Shown: positions 28,011-37,506, counted from the stretch's first letter. The stretch: DNA of 64,000 nucleotides from Candidatus Nanopelagicales bacterium (GCA_018402075.1 JAGYJP010000002.1:62001-126000); one strand, 5' to 3'. Notes: generated by a model from the letters alone, not told the origin. Made by a program: numbers and translations.

Positions 28011-29699
28011 TTATTCAAGCCATCGTTGTGCGTCAGCTGCCATTGCGGTGATCTGCTCTCGGGCAGTTTCGCGGGCCGCCTGTAGGTGGGTGTGGTCGGT
28101 AACGGGAACCACGCTTTGTAGGTACACCTTTACCTTGGGCTCGGTGCCACTGGGACGAACAATGACTCGGCCGCCACTTTCCAGATGAAAAAGCAGGCCG
28201 TCAGTAGGTGGGAGTCGGTCATGCGGTTGTTGGAGATCAATGAACTCCGTGACACGTTGCCCGGCAATGGTCTCGGGAGGATCGGTGCGCAATGCATGCA
28301 TGATGCTGGGAATCAGGCTGAGGTCGCTCACTCGCACGGACACTTGATCAGTGAGGTACACACCGAATTCGATCGCGATGTCATCCAGGGCATCGAGAAT
28401 TGTCTGTCCTTGTTCCTTGAGATCCCGTGCCATTTCCATGACCAGCAAACCCGCAGAAATACCGTCTTTGTCTTTGACGTAGTCAGGATCCACGCAGTAA
28501 CCGAGTGCTTCTTCATAACCAAACACCAGATGAGGGATAGGACCAATCCACTTAAACCCGGTGAGAGTGACCCGGTACTCGTAACCGCGGGCTTCTGCAA
28601 TCGCCTTGAGTTGGGTGCTGGAAACAATGGACTGGGCAAAAACTGAAGCGGTATTGGGTAAACCCTGGGCTTGACGTTTGCGGGCAATATGCACAGCGAG
28701 CAGTGAACCGACTTCGTCACCATGCAACATGCGCCATGATGTTTTTTCTTCGCTGAGGGGAATGGCCACTGCGCAGCGATCCGCGTCAGGGTCATTGGCA
28801 ATCACAATGTCAGCGAGGTGCTCGATTGCAGTAGTGACTGCGAGATCAATGGCACCCGGTTCTTCTGGATTAGGAAATGTCACGGTGGGGAAAGTGGCAT
28901 CGGGGTAAAACTGCTTGACCACAGGTATGGGTGGCGCGAATCCAGCTTGGGTTGCGGTGGTGGTGAAAATCTCACCACCAACACCGTGCATGGCGGTGTA
29001 CACCACGGTCAGGTTATTGGGCTCAATGTTCTTGGGTGTGACAAGGCTGGCAGTGCGATCTTGATAGGCACTGATGACCTCCTGCGGAATCTTCTCCCAG
29101 TCGCTGCCGTGAGGAAGGTCAGCAACCTTTCCGCGCAGCGTCACCTGCTCAATACACGCACTGATCTCGGCATCTGCGGGGGGAATGATCTGTGAACCGG
29201 ATGCCAAGTACACCTTGTAGCCATTGTCCTGTGGTGGGTTGTGACTTGCGGTAACCATGACACCTGCACTCGCGTGCAGGTGACGAATCGCAAAAGCGAG
29301 GATGGGTGTGGGCACGGTGTGATCAAATAATTTGGCCGTGATCCCGTAGCCACTGAAAATCTGCGCACTCACCTGCGCAAACAACTCTGAATTGTGACGG
29401 GCATCGAAACCGATAACCACACTGAGATCCGCATTGGGTTTTTCTTGTAGTAAATATTCCGCAAGACCCGCTGCTGCACGAGCAACCACCACCACATTCA
29501 TGCGATTGGGGCCTGGGCCAATCTTGCCGCGCAGCCCAGCGGTGCCGAACTCCAATGAACCATTGAAGGAGTCATGCAATTCCTGCAGGGCATCCGGATC
29601 GGCTTTGCCCGCCTGTTCAATCAGTATGCGAAGTTGGTGCCGGGTTTCCTCGTGGGGATCGTCAGCCAACCAGTCCTTTGCAGTACTGATGATGTTCAC
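28011..29699 (-). CDS. Phosphohexomutase/phosphopentomutase (PGM2-like alpha-D-phosphohexomutase superfamily)
   Basis: A 562-residue four-domain phosphosugar mutase. The substrate loop begins GTAGLRGKIGPGPNRMN, the phosphoserine is in TASHNPPQDNGYKVY, the metal site is DPDADRCAV and the phosphate-binding loop is RPSGTEPKVKVY. Its length and motifs fit the PGM2/PgcA group, which includes phosphopentomutases. Because it follows purine nucleoside phosphorylase after 2 bases, a role in converting (deoxy)ribose 1-phosphate to the 5-phosphate is the preferred inference; phosphoglucomutase or phosphomannomutase activity are the alternatives. Confidence 0.85.
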   Translation of the reverse strand: MNIISTAKDWLADDPHEETRHQLRILIEQAGKADPDALQELHDSFNGSLEFGTAGLRGKIGPGPNRMNVVVVARAAAGLAEYLLQEKPNADLSVVIGFDARHNSELFAQVSAQIFSGYGITAKLFDHTVPTPILAFAIRHLHASAGVMVTASHNPPQDNGYKVYLASGSQIIPPADAEISACIEQVTLRGKVADLPHGSDWEKIPQEVISAYQDRTASLVTPKNIEPNNLTVVYTAMHGVGGEIFTTTATQAGFAPPIPVVKQFYPDATFPTVTFPNPEEPGAIDLAVTTAIEHLADIVIANDPDADRCAVAIPLSEEKTSWRMLHGDEVGSLLAVHIARKRQAQGLPNTASVFAQSIVSSTQLKAIAEARGYEYRVTLTGFKWIGPIPHLVFGYEEALGYCVDPDYVKDKDGISAGLLVMEMARDLKEQGQTILDALDDIAIEFGVYLTDQVSVRVSDLSLIPSIMHALRTDPPETIAGQRVTEFIDLQQPHDRLPPTDGLLFHLESGGRVIVRPSGTEPKVKVYLQSVVPVTDHTHLQAARETAREQITAMAADAQRWLE

Positions 29700-29701
29700 G
29701 A

Positions 29702-30529
29702 CTAAATCTTTCGAATCACTTTGCCGAGTAGTTCGCCCATTTTCGTCGCAGCATCTTTGCCCGCCTGAAGTACTTCTTCATGATTGAGTGGCTCGCCACT
29801 CATACCGGCTGCTGCGTTGGTGACCAGGGATAAACCAAGGATCTGCATACCCAAGGACCGAGCCACAATCGTCTCGAGCGCGGTACTCATGCCGACCAAC
29901 GTGCCACCCATATTGCGCACCATGGTGATCTCCGCAGGGGTTTCGTACATGGGGCCCCGGAACTGCACGTACACGCCTTGGTCGAGTGTCGGGTCAATCT
30001 CCTGACACATTCGGCGAAGGGTAGGTGAATACACATCGGTGAGGTCAACAAAGTGTGCACCGTGTAGTGGGGACTTCCCGGTGAAGTTGATGTGATCTTT
30101 GATCAACACGGGAGTGCCGGGAGACCACCGCGGATCCAAGCCACCGCAGCCGTTAGTGAGCACCAGGGTGGAGCAACCGGCAGCTGCTGCCGTGCGCACC
30201 GCGTGCGTTACTGCATCCACACCCTTGCCTTCATAAAGATGGGTGCGACCAAGGAACACCAACACCTTGGTGCCATCTGCATCCACACTGCGGATTTTTC
30301 CCGCGTGACCGGCAACACCGGGAGCAGAGAAATGGGGAACATCGGTGGCATCGAACTCGGAAATTGTTGGGCCGATCAAGTCTGCAGCGGGAACCCACCC
30401 GGAACCTAAAACTACGGCGACATCGTGCCGGGGGACTCCGGTGAGCTGCGCAATGGTGGCCGCGGATTCCTTCGCCTTGGCATTGAGAGCATCAGTCTCG
30501 GGGTTCACGCTCGTGTCAATTGAGTTCAC
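29702..30529 (-). CDS. punA: Purine nucleoside phosphorylase
   Basis: A 275-residue trimeric-type PNP that releases purine base and ribose 1-phosphate from inosine and guanosine. Phosphate-binding residues are in VVLGSGWVP and in GRTHLYEG; the base site includes TNGCGGL, and MYETPAEI with GMSTALETIVAR closes the active site. It is expressed from its own leaderless promoter and is coupled with the mutase gene that follows. Together with add, cdd and deoA it completes a nucleoside breakdown pathway. Confidence 0.95.
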   Translation of the reverse strand: MNSIDTSVNPETDALNAKAKESAATIAQLTGVPRHDVAVVLGSGWVPAADLIGPTISEFDATDVPHFSAPGVAGHAGKIRSVDADGTKVLVFLGRTHLYEGKGVDAVTHAVRTAAAAGCSTLVLTNGCGGLDPRWSPGTPVLIKDHINFTGKSPLHGAHFVDLTDVYSPTLRRMCQEIDPTLDQGVYVQFRGPMYETPAEITMVRNMGGTLVGMSTALETIVARSLGMQILGLSLVTNAAAGMSGEPLNHEEVLQAGKDAATKMGELLGKVIRKI

Positions 30530-30535
30530 CGGTAA

Positions 30536-30541
30536 AACCTA
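30536..30541 (-). promoter_or_regulatory. -10 box of a leaderless promoter
   Basis: TAGGTT on the minus strand lies 6 bases before the GTG at 30529. Confidence 0.6.
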
Positions 30542-30713
30542 GTGCTTTGCATTCCGGTTAGTCGGGGTCACGGTGAAGTCGGCGGCCCGCCTCAGCAATG
30601 GACGTCGAAAGACTGGGGAAAACGGTAAACGTGGAGACCACCACCGAACCCACCTGCAAGGATCTGGCAGGTACGGCCACATGCGGATCCTTCCCTATCT
30701 GGTGATTACGCTC

Positions 30714-30719
30714 TAACCT
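30714..30719 (+). promoter_or_regulatory. -10 box of a leaderless promoter
   Basis: TAACCT lies 6 bases before the ATG at 30726. Confidence 0.6.
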
Positions 30720-30725
30720 GACCCA

Positions 30726-31172
30726 ATGGCGCTCTATGCCGCATATGCGGGAAACCTGGACCCCAGCCGAATGGCGCTGCGGGCACCAGCATCCCCTCCG
30801 GCAGGATCAGGTTGGCTGCGCGGCTGGCGCCTGACTTTTGCCGCCACCGACCTCAGTTGGAGTGGGCCGCTGGCCACCGTTGTGGAAGACCACCTCGGCG
30901 AAGTGTTCGTCATGCTGTACGAGGTGACCGAATCTGATGAACGCTCCTTGGATGAATGGGAAGGGGTGGCCCTTGGGCTCTGGCGCAAGATCAGGGTGCG
31001 GGTGGACTCCATGCGCGGATCCCAGTTGGCCTGGCTCTATGTCCTCGATGCATATGAAGGGGGATTGCCCACCCAGGAATATGTGCACTTGATTGCTGAT
31101 TCCGCACTCGCAGGTGGGGCTCCTGCCGATTACATTGCTTGGCTACTCGGCCTGCCGTGCTCCCCAGATTGA
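30726..31172 (+). CDS. Gamma-glutamylcyclotransferase-like protein
   Basis: A 148-residue protein with the GGCT/AIG2-like fold. It begins ALYAAYAGNLDPSRM, the family's YxxYGSNL-type substrate loop with Ala in place of Gly, and has a conserved acidic residue in LDEWEGVALG that corresponds to the catalytic Glu. The reaction in the family is cyclisation of gamma-glutamyl amino acids to 5-oxoproline, but many actinobacterial members are uncharacterised. It stands alone between divergently oriented operons and is preceded by 185 bases with no gene that could be supported. Confidence 0.75.
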   Translation: MALYAAYAGNLDPSRMALRAPASPPAGSGWLRGWRLTFAATDLSWSGPLATVVEDHLGEVFVMLYEVTESDERSLDEWEGVALGLWRKIRVRVDSMRGSQLAWLYVLDAYEGGLPTQEYVHLIADSALAGGAPADYIAWLLGLPCSPD

Positions 31173-31185
31173 TCAGGCGACATGG

Positions 31186-31341
31186 GTGATTAACGACGGT
31201 GTACACCGCAAAGTGAAATCCATGGCGGCCTTCGCGGGAACTACCGTGACGTCTTTGGTTGAACAGGCGATCGCGGATTCACTCGTTACCCAGATATCTC
31301 GCTCTTACTTTTCACACACACTTCTCGCGAGTGAGACCTAA
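31186..31341 (+). pseudogene. Ribbon-helix-helix-like fragment
   Basis: Up to 51 codons encode VHRKVKSMAAFAGTTVTSLVEQA, which resembles the helix-turn-helix part of ParD/VapB ribbon-helix-helix antitoxins. There is no ribosome site and no TANNNT box at a suitable distance, and no toxin gene adjoins it. It may be the remnant of a lost toxin-antitoxin pair or a chance open frame. It overlaps nothing but ends one base before the carboxylase gene on the opposite strand. Confidence 0.35.
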
Positions 31342-33096
31342 TCAGGTAATTTCGCAGAGAGCCGTACCTGCTTGCACCGTTGTGCCCACCTCAGCGTTGA
31401 GTGCAGTAACGGTGCCAGCTTTGTGTGCGGTGAGTGGTTGTTCCATCTTCATGGCTTCGAGGACAACAATCAGGTCACCGGCCTGAACTTCCTGGCCTTC
31501 GGTCACTTCCACCTTCACGATTGTCCCCTGCATGGGTGCGGTCACCGAGTCCCCCGTTGCCACGGCAGCTTTCTTGCGTTCACGCTTCTTGCCACTTGGG
31601 GCAGTATTCGTGCTACCACCACTCGACATGCTGAACTCGGCGGGCAGTGAAACTTCAAGGCGCTTGCCATTGACTTCCACCACAACGTTATTGCGGGCTG
31701 TTGGGTCTTCTGAACCCTGAGCTGAAGCGGTGTAAGCCGGAATCTGATTGTCGAACTCTGTTTCAATCCACCGGGTGTGTACGGTGAAGGGTGCGTCCGG
31801 GTCTGTAGGTGCAAATGCAGGGTCACTGACCACAACACGGTGGAATGTCAGTGCCGTTGCAATTCCATCAACTTTAAATTCTTCGAGCGCACGGCGCGAA
31901 CGTTCAATTGCTTCCTGGCGATTCTTACCGGTAACAATCAACTTTGCCAAAAGTGAGTCGAAGTTGCCGCCAATGACATCGCCCGCTTCAAATCCAGTGT
32001 CCACGCGTACACCGGGACCTGCGGGTAGTTGCCACACATCCAAAGTGCCGGGAGCGGGGAGGAATCCGCGACCGGGATCTTCACCATTGATACGGAACTC
32101 AATGGAGTGACCGCGTAACTCGGGGTCGTCGTAATCGATGGTGCCGCCGCGAGCAATGCGGAACTGTTCCCGTACCAGGTCAATTCCAGCAACTTCTTCG
32201 CTTACCGGATGTTCCACCTGCAAGCGGGTGTTCACTTCGAGGAAAGAAATGGTGCCGTCAGTGCCAATCAGGAATTCGCAGGTGCCGGCGTTGTAATAGC
32301 CAGCTTCTTTGATGATTGCCTTTGATGATGCGTAGAGCGATTTCAATTGTTCGTCAGTGAGGAATGGAGCGGGTGCTTCCTCGACAAGTTTCTGATGACG
32401 GCGCTGGAGGGAGCAGTCGCGGGTGGATACAACAACAACATTGCCCTCGCGGTCGGCAAGGACCTGTGTTTCCACATGGCGAGGGTTGTCCAGGTAACGT
32501 TCCACGAAACACTCACCGCGACCGAAAGCGGCAACAGCCTCGCGTACGGCGGAGTCATAAAGTTCGGGGATTTCTTCGAGAGTGCGAGCCACCTTCAGTC
32601 CGCGACCACCACCACCAAAAGCTGCTTTGATCGCGACGGGAAGTCCGTATTCCTTGGCGAAGGCAACAACTTCAGTAGCGTCTTTGACCGGGTCAGGAGA
32701 GCCGGGCACCTGCGGAGCCCCTGCACGCTGGGCAATATGTCGAGCACTGACCTTGTCTCCCAGTGAACGGATCGCCGCGGGTGGCGGACCAATCCAGATT
32801 AGACCAGCATCAATGACGGCTTGAGCAAAGTCAGCATTCTCGGAGAGAAAACCGTAACCGGGATGAACGGAATCAGCACCTGAGTCCTTAGCGGCTTGAA
32901 TGACTTTGGCAATGTCGAGATAGGACTCGGCGGCGGTGCTACCACCTAAGGCATAAGCGTGGTCAGCCATGCGCACGTGCATGGCATCGCGGTCAGGATC
33001 AGCATAAACTGCGACAGATTCAATGCCTTCGTCCTTACAGGCACGAATAACTCGTACGGCGATCTCGCCTCGATTGGCGATCAACACTCTCTTCAC
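31342..33096 (-). CDS. pccA: Acetyl/propionyl-CoA carboxylase alpha subunit (biotin carboxylase and BCCP)
   Basis: A 584-residue fusion of biotin carboxylase (residues 1 to about 450, with the ATP loop [12 protein letters not shown] and active-site segments [12 protein letters not shown] and [14 protein letters not shown]) and a biotin carrier domain. The biotinylated Lys is about residue 550 in LEAMKMEQ. The linker between them is Ser/Gly/Lys-rich. It charges biotin with CO2 for the beta subunit. The GTG start at 33096 is preceded by AGGAA 7 bases upstream and a TAGCAT box. It is last in the pccB-accE-maf-pccA order. Confidence 0.95.
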   Translation of the reverse strand: MKRVLIANRGEIAVRVIRACKDEGIESVAVYADPDRDAMHVRMADHAYALGGSTAAESYLDIAKVIQAAKDSGADSVHPGYGFLSENADFAQAVIDAGLIWIGPPPAAIRSLGDKVSARHIAQRAGAPQVPGSPDPVKDATEVVAFAKEYGLPVAIKAAFGGGGRGLKVARTLEEIPELYDSAVREAVAAFGRGECFVERYLDNPRHVETQVLADREGNVVVVSTRDCSLQRRHQKLVEEAPAPFLTDEQLKSLYASSKAIIKEAGYYNAGTCEFLIGTDGTISFLEVNTRLQVEHPVSEEVAGIDLVREQFRIARGGTIDYDDPELRGHSIEFRINGEDPGRGFLPAPGTLDVWQLPAGPGVRVDTGFEAGDVIGGNFDSLLAKLIVTGKNRQEAIERSRRALEEFKVDGIATALTFHRVVVSDPAFAPTDPDAPFTVHTRWIETEFDNQIPAYTASAQGSEDPTARNNVVVEVNGKRLEVSLPAEFSMSSGGSTNTAPSGKKRERKKAAVATGDSVTAPMQGTIVKVEVTEGQEVQAGDLIVVLEAMKMEQPLTAHKAGTVTALNAEVGTTVQAGTALCEIT

Positions 33097-33136
33097 TGTG
33101 CTGTTCCTTTCATGCTATGTCAGAGGAGCCTAGCGG

Positions 33137-33769
33137 TTAGGTTTGTTTGTCGGACTCCGACCAAAGGTCAGTCCACGTCAGGCCGCATTCGTTCACCAAT
33201 CGCCTTAATGTGGGTAGGGAAATTCCCACCACATTGGATGGATCGCCCTTAATTCCTTGAATAAATGCACCACCCAAGGAGTCAATGGTGAACCCACCGG
33301 CAACCTGCAATGGTTCACCCGACTCCAGATAGGCGTCGATTTCCCGGGGGCTGAGTTCACCCATGGTGACGTCGGTACTTGCCGTTGCCGAAGCGGTGTG
33401 GCTATTGCCCGCGGAGTCCAGGTACACCAGATGGTGTCCAGTATGCAAAGTGCCAGTGTTATTCATCATGAGCGCCCAGCGTTCACGTGCCACGTCCGTT
33501 GTCTCAGGTTTTCCATAGGCCTGTCCATTGAGTTCAAAAACGGAATCACACCCGATAATGATCTGATCTGGATCCGTGCGCGTGCGGACAACTTCCTCGC
33601 ACTTAGCCTGCGCCAGCATTTGTGCCAATTCGCGAGGAGTGAGATGCGGATTTTCTTCCTGAAGTTTTTCTTCGTTCACGTAACTCACCTGAACTTCAGG
33701 ATCAATTCCAGCATTGCGCAGTGTTGTGAACCGCGCAGGCGAAGCAGAAGCAAGAACAACTGTTGTCAT
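33137..33769 (-). CDS. maf: Maf-family nucleotide pyrophosphatase
   Basis: A 210-residue Maf protein. It begins TTVVLASASPARFTTLRNAG, the family nucleotide loop, and has the catalytic metal segment IIGCDSVFELNGQAYGKP and the YLESGEPLQVAGGFTID stretch. Maf proteins hydrolyse dTTP, UTP or modified nucleotides. The open frame extends to 33949, but those residues overlap accE and are unrelated; ATG 33769 is four bases after the accE stop. Position within the carboxylase operon is typical for actinobacteria. Confidence 0.93.
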   Translation of the reverse strand: MTTVVLASASPARFTTLRNAGIDPEVQVSYVNEEKLQEENPHLTPRELAQMLAQAKCEEVVRTRTDPDQIIIGCDSVFELNGQAYGKPETTDVARERWALMMNNTGTLHTGHHLVYLDSAGNSHTASATASTDVTMGELSPREIDAYLESGEPLQVAGGFTIDSLGGAFIQGIKGDPSNVVGISLPTLRRLVNECGLTWTDLWSESDKQT

Positions 33770-33773
33770 GGCG

Positions 33774-34001
33774 TTATTGGGCCATCCCTGAAGCTCGCCA
33801 TGCACCGGGCCCAGGAATCGGGAAATGCCGGAACATATTTTCTTTACTGCTCCACGCGTGAATATCGTCGTTAGCGGGCTCGGAATCACCTGAAGTTCCA
33901 ATAGCAGCGAATAAGGCAATGAGGGCGCCAACATCTTCAGGGCTTGCATCGCCCTTGGTAATGCGCAACAAAGGTTCGGTGCTCAAAGGTTCGGTGCTCA
34001 C
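33774..34001 (-). CDS. Acyl-CoA carboxylase epsilon subunit
   Basis: A 75-residue protein that matches the small epsilon subunit of actinobacterial acyl-CoA carboxylases, with the conserved block [22 protein letters not shown] and the C-terminal W-R-x-S-G-M end. The subunit holds alpha and beta together and raises activity. The GTG start overlaps the pccB stop by four bases. Its first ten residues are an exact tandem duplication of STEPL, so the N-terminus has changed recently. Confidence 0.88.
   Translation of the reverse strand: MSTEPLSTEPLLRITKGDASPEDVGALIALFAAIGTSGDSEPANDDIHAWSSKENMFRHFPIPGPGAWRASGMAQ
33970..33999 (-). repeat. 15-bp tandem duplication at the start of the epsilon subunit
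   Basis: Two identical 15-base units (33970-33984 and 33985-33999) encode STEPL twice, in frame, directly after the start codon. Confidence 0.9.
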
Positions 34002-35575
34002 AGGGGAATATTTCCATGCTTCTTGGGTGGAAGAGTTGCTCTCTTATTGCGCAATGCGCGCAATGCGCGAGTCAACTGGAGCCGTGTTTCATGGGGCAAA
34101 ATTACTCGATCCATGTATCCGCGTTCCGCGGCAACATATGGATTAGCAAACTTCTCGGTGTATTCCTCGATGCGTTGTGCCCGTTCAGCATCGGGGTTGT
34201 CCGAGGCCGCGATTTCCTTGCGGTAGAGGATGTTGACCGCACCCTGGGCACCCATGACAGCGATTTCTGCAGTAGGCCATGCCAGGTTGATGTCCGCACC
34301 AAGATGCTTTGAACCCATGACAACGTAAGCGCCACCATAAGCCTTGCGAGTCGCCACGGTAAGCAGCGGAACTGTTGCTTCAGCGTAAGCATAAATCAAT
34401 TTTGCGCCTCGACGAATGATTCCATCCCATTCTTGATCGGTGCCGGGCAGGAAGCCGGGAACATCGACAAACGTGATGACGGGAATATTGAATGCATCGC
34501 AGGTGCGGACAAAGCGCGCTGCCTTTTCTGAGGCTTCGATATTTAATGTTCCTGCGAATTGCATGGGTTGATTCGCCACAATGCCTACCGAGTGGCCCTC
34601 CACTCGACCGAATCCACACAGCATGTTGGGAGCGAACAGCGCTTGGGTTTCCAGGAATTCACCATCGTCAAGAATTGCCTCCAGAATTTTATGCATGTCA
34701 TATGGCTGATTCGGAGAATCTGGAATTATCGTGTCGAGGGCGTAATCCTCGTCGGTGAACTCCATGGACACCTGGGTCGGGATAACCGGTGGCTCGCTGA
34801 GGTTATTACTCGGTAAGTAAGACAAGAGTGCCTGAACATATTCAAGGGCGTCATTTTCATCGGTTGCTTGATAGTGCGCTACCCCGCTCTTGGTGTTGTG
34901 GGTGTGTGCGCCGCCGAGCTCCTCGAAGCCAACGTCTTCACCGGTGACGGTCTTAATGACATCAGGTCCGGTAATAAACATGTGAGATGTTTTATCTACC
35001 ATCACAATGAAGTCCGTGATCGCTGGGGAGTACACCGCACCTCCGGCGCACGGCCCCATAATGAGTGATATCTGTGGAATGACACCGGATGCCTGAACAT
35101 TGCGATAAAAAATCTCGCCATAAAGTCCAAGGGAAACAACACCCTCTTGGATCCGAGCACCGCCAGAGTCATTCAGGCCGATCATGGGGCAACCGGTTTT
35201 CAGGGCCAAATCCATAACTTTCACGATCTTCTCGCCGAAAACCTCACCTAATGAGCCGCCGAAGACGGTGAAGTCTTGGGCGAATATGCATACGGGCCGA
35301 CCATCGACGGTTCCGTAGCCTGTCACCACGCCATCTCCGAAGGGCCGGTTCTTCTCCTGGCCAAAGTTGTGGGAACGGTGGCGGGTCAGGCCATCAATTG
35401 CTTGAAATGAGCCGGGATCGAGGAACGCTTCAATGCGCTCCATGGCCGTCATTTTTCCTTTGGCATGTTGCTTATCAATGGCTTCTTGCCGAGCACCGGC
35501 GGCCTCCTGGCGGCGGGCACGCAAAATCTCCGCCTTGCCTGCCGTGGTGTGGTGATCGGAATTTGTCGTGGCCAT
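33998..35575 (-). CDS. pccB: Acyl-CoA (propionyl-CoA) carboxylase beta subunit
   Basis: A 525-residue carboxyltransferase that moves CO2 from biotin to acyl-CoA. Family stretches are [38 protein letters not shown], and in the C-terminal half [10 protein letters not shown] and [15 protein letters not shown]. Its Asp at the position that selects propionyl over longer acyl-CoA in AccD5/PccB fits propionyl-CoA, but this needs experiment. The ATG at 35575 follows AAGGAGAG. It is first in a four-gene operon divergent from birA, and with the mutase gene it forms a route from propionyl-CoA to succinyl-CoA. Confidence 0.93.
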   Translation of the reverse strand: MATTNSDHHTTAGKAEILRARRQEAAGARQEAIDKQHAKGKMTAMERIEAFLDPGSFQAIDGLTRHRSHNFGQEKNRPFGDGVVTGYGTVDGRPVCIFAQDFTVFGGSLGEVFGEKIVKVMDLALKTGCPMIGLNDSGGARIQEGVVSLGLYGEIFYRNVQASGVIPQISLIMGPCAGGAVYSPAITDFIVMVDKTSHMFITGPDVIKTVTGEDVGFEELGGAHTHNTKSGVAHYQATDENDALEYVQALLSYLPSNNLSEPPVIPTQVSMEFTDEDYALDTIIPDSPNQPYDMHKILEAILDDGEFLETQALFAPNMLCGFGRVEGHSVGIVANQPMQFAGTLNIEASEKAARFVRTCDAFNIPVITFVDVPGFLPGTDQEWDGIIRRGAKLIYAYAEATVPLLTVATRKAYGGAYVVMGSKHLGADINLAWPTAEIAVMGAQGAVNILYRKEIAASDNPDAERAQRIEEYTEKFANPYVAAERGYMDRVILPHETRLQLTRALRALRNKRATLPPKKHGNIPL

Positions 35576-35600
35576 TTTCTCTCCTTGCAAAGGTCATGCG

Positions 35601-35607
35601 TACCTTA
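35601..35607. promoter_or_regulatory. Overlapping divergent -10 boxes for birA and pccB
   Basis: TACCTT (35601-35606, plus strand) lies 6 bases before the birA ATG. The complementary TAAGGT (35602-35607, minus strand) would start the pccB mRNA with a leader that contains the AAGGAGAG ribosome site. RNA polymerase can probably use only one direction at a time. Confidence 0.5.
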
Positions 35608-35612
35608 TCCGC

Positions 35613-36413
35613 ATGGATTCATATAACGATATCAATGCGTCAGATGTGATGAACATCATCGCTCTGGAGTCGGTGGATTCCACCAATTCCGAGTTGGTTC
35701 GGATGTGCGCAGATGGCCCTGTTGCTCCGTGGACCGTTGTAGTTGCCGGTGAGCAGACTTCAGGGCGTGGTCGTTTGGGTCGAATGTGGCAGAGCGATCC
35801 AGGTGCGGGAATGTGGGCATCGGTTGCCGTGGATCTAAATGGCTGTCTTAATTCGCAGTGGTTGCCTCTGGTGGCGGGGTTGTCACTGTGCACCGTGGTG
35901 TCGGAATTCACGGGTGTCGAAGTCGGGGTCAAGTGGCCCAATGACGTGATGTTAGGCGACCGCAAACTCGCCGGAATTCTCACCGAAGCGCTTCCTGGCC
36001 CTGATAAGTACGTGGTGGGTATGGGCTTGAATTTTGACTCAGATGTGTATCCCGGTGCCGTGGGTGTCCGAGAGTTGATGCCCGCTACCTTTGTCATTAA
36101 CCGCGACCAGATTCTCCTTAAGGTGATCCATTCATTGCGGGATCTGATTACTGTTTGGCGGGATTCATCCTGGGATACCGAAGAGATCAGGCATCAGTAT
36201 GAGCGGGCATGCGTGAGTATCGGTGCTGACCTTGTAATCACTGAACCGTCAACTGGTGAATCAGGATCTTCCACCTGGAGCGGCTATGGACACGGGGTTG
36301 ACCCAGCCGGGCACTTGGTTGTGAAGCAACACGAATCAGGATTTGAGCGAACAGTTGTTGCTGCAGACGTTGTTCATGCCACTATTGCGCCATGTACCCC
36401 CAAAAACTCCTAG
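35613..36413 (+). CDS. birA: Biotin-[acetyl-CoA-carboxylase] ligase
   Basis: A 266-residue biotin protein ligase without the N-terminal DNA-binding domain, so it ligates but does not repress. The biotin and ATP sites are seen in SVDSTNSELV, GEQTSGRGRLGRMWQS (GRGRxGR motif), and GVKWPNDVMLGDRKLAGIL. It activates biotin and attaches it to the Lys of the carboxylase alpha subunit encoded in the divergent operon. ATG 35613 is chosen from the -10 box spacing. It overlaps the PH-domain gene by 22 bases. Confidence 0.94.
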   Translation: MDSYNDINASDVMNIIALESVDSTNSELVRMCADGPVAPWTVVVAGEQTSGRGRLGRMWQSDPGAGMWASVAVDLNGCLNSQWLPLVAGLSLCTVVSEFTGVEVGVKWPNDVMLGDRKLAGILTEALPGPDKYVVGMGLNFDSDVYPGAVGVRELMPATFVINRDQILLKVIHSLRDLITVWRDSSWDTEEIRHQYERACVSIGADLVITEPSTGESGSSTWSGYGHGVDPAGHLVVKQHESGFERTVVAADVVHATIAPCTPKNS

Positions 36414-36901
36414 CCCCCGGCGAGACAATTGCATTTGAGTTGAAGCCGCACTGGCGTGCATTGCTCTGGCCGGTCATTGTTCTGTTGATCGAAGTCTTTG
36501 CGGGAGTCTTTCTCTTCATGACTTTCAGTAACTCCATTATCCGATGGATCATTATCGGCGTAGGCGTTGTCATTCTCGTATGGCAGACATTGTTGCCATT
36601 TGCTCGCTGGCTCACCACCCAGTATGTATTCACCAGTCGGCGAATAATTGTTCGCCGAGGTTTGCTCACCAAAGAGGGTCGCGATATGCCGCTCGCAAAG
36701 GTCAATAACGTGTCATTTTCGGTCAGCGTCTTGGGCAGGATTATTAACTACGGAACACTTGTAGTGGAATCCGCGAGTAACGATGGCGATCTCGTGATAG
36801 ATGATGTCCCCGACGTAGAGAATGTGCAGCGAAGTGTCTACGAGCTTCATGAATCCGATGATGTCCGCCGCCGCAGTGGTGGGCAGGCTGCGCCCGAGTA
36901 A
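36392..36901 (+). CDS. PH domain-containing membrane protein (bPH2/YdbS type)
   Basis: A 169-residue protein with a short cytoplasmic head, two membrane helices (about residues 26-70) and a C-terminal bacterial PH domain. The domain begins YVFTSRRIIVRRGLLTKEGRDMPLAKVNNVSF and is followed by the GTLVVESASNDGDLVIDDV sheet. Function is unknown; such proteins often follow birA in actinobacteria. It overlaps birA by 22 bases and probably shares its transcript. Confidence 0.85.
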   Translation: MYPQKLLAPGETIAFELKPHWRALLWPVIVLLIEVFAGVFLFMTFSNSIIRWIIIGVGVVILVWQTLLPFARWLTTQYVFTSRRIIVRRGLLTKEGRDMPLAKVNNVSFSVSVLGRIINYGTLVVESASNDGDLVIDDVPDVENVQRSVYELHESDDVRRRSGGQAAPE

Positions 36902-36936
36902 CTCGCTGTCACGCCTGCCACGGAAAATACGATTTT

Positions 36937-37464
36937 TTAAATCGGAGTCGAGGCATCGCGCTCGGCTAGCTCGTGTTCTGCACTGTGCGCCGGATCTCGA
37001 GGGATCGCAGGGAACACGAATTTGCGGTAAGACCAGAACCGGAACATGGTTCCCAGGCCCAGTCCCACGACATTGGCGCTGATGTTGTCAGCGAGTGCAC
37101 TAGTCCAGCCCATGACATAGTGGCTAAACCACAAACAACCCACGGCGATCAACATTGCGATTGCATTGAGTCCAAAGAACATGATGTATTCGCGGCCCAT
37201 GCTGCTACGGCCCCGGTCCCTAAATGTCCAATAGCGATTTCCAAGGTAGGCAAATGAGGTGGCCACGGCAACGCTAATGATTTTGGATGAAATTGGTCGG
37301 TCATACATGGGTCCTTGACCATCGGGGCCATAGAACCTCAGGAGATTAAAAAGGCCGATATCGACGACAAGTGCGGAGAGGCCAACAATTCCGAATTTTG
37401 TAATTTCACGCCAGAGTTCGTGGAAGGTTGTGCGCAGTTTTGTCAGGATTCTGGGCTGCGGCAT
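36937..37464 (-). CDS. GtrA-family membrane protein
   Basis: A 175-residue protein with four hydrophobic helices, beginning about residue 23 in FGIVGLSALVVDIGLFNLL, and the conserved segment FAYLGNRYWTFRDR at the end of helix 2. GtrA proteins are thought to flip or bind polyprenyl-phosphate-linked sugars for cell wall polymers such as arabinogalactan. The location is close to the surface polymer locus and supports this. It is expressed divergently from purK from a leaderless promoter. Confidence 0.9.
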   Translation of the reverse strand: MPQPRILTKLRTTFHELWREITKFGIVGLSALVVDIGLFNLLRFYGPDGQGPMYDRPISSKIISVAVATSFAYLGNRYWTFRDRGRSSMGREYIMFFGLNAIAMLIAVGCLWFSHYVMGWTSALADNISANVVGLGLGTMFRFWSYRKFVFPAIPRDPAHSAEHELAERDASTPI

Positions 37465-37470
37465 TCGCGC

Positions 37471-37476
37471 AGTCTA
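37471..37476 (-). promoter_or_regulatory. -10 box of a leaderless promoter
   Basis: TAGACT on the minus strand lies 6 bases before the ATG at 37464. Confidence 0.6.
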
Positions 37477-37506
37477 ACTATCTTGTGAAGGAAATTTGGT
37501 CACCAC

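Noticed and set aside
30598..30705. A 35-residue open frame with two Cys in the gap before the GGCT-like gene
   Set aside because: No start signal, promoter box or known relative; an overlapping 46-residue frame is equally open, so neither can be supported.
33770..33949. N-terminal extension of Maf
   Set aside because: It overlaps the carboxylase epsilon subunit gene in another frame and the family fold begins at 33769.
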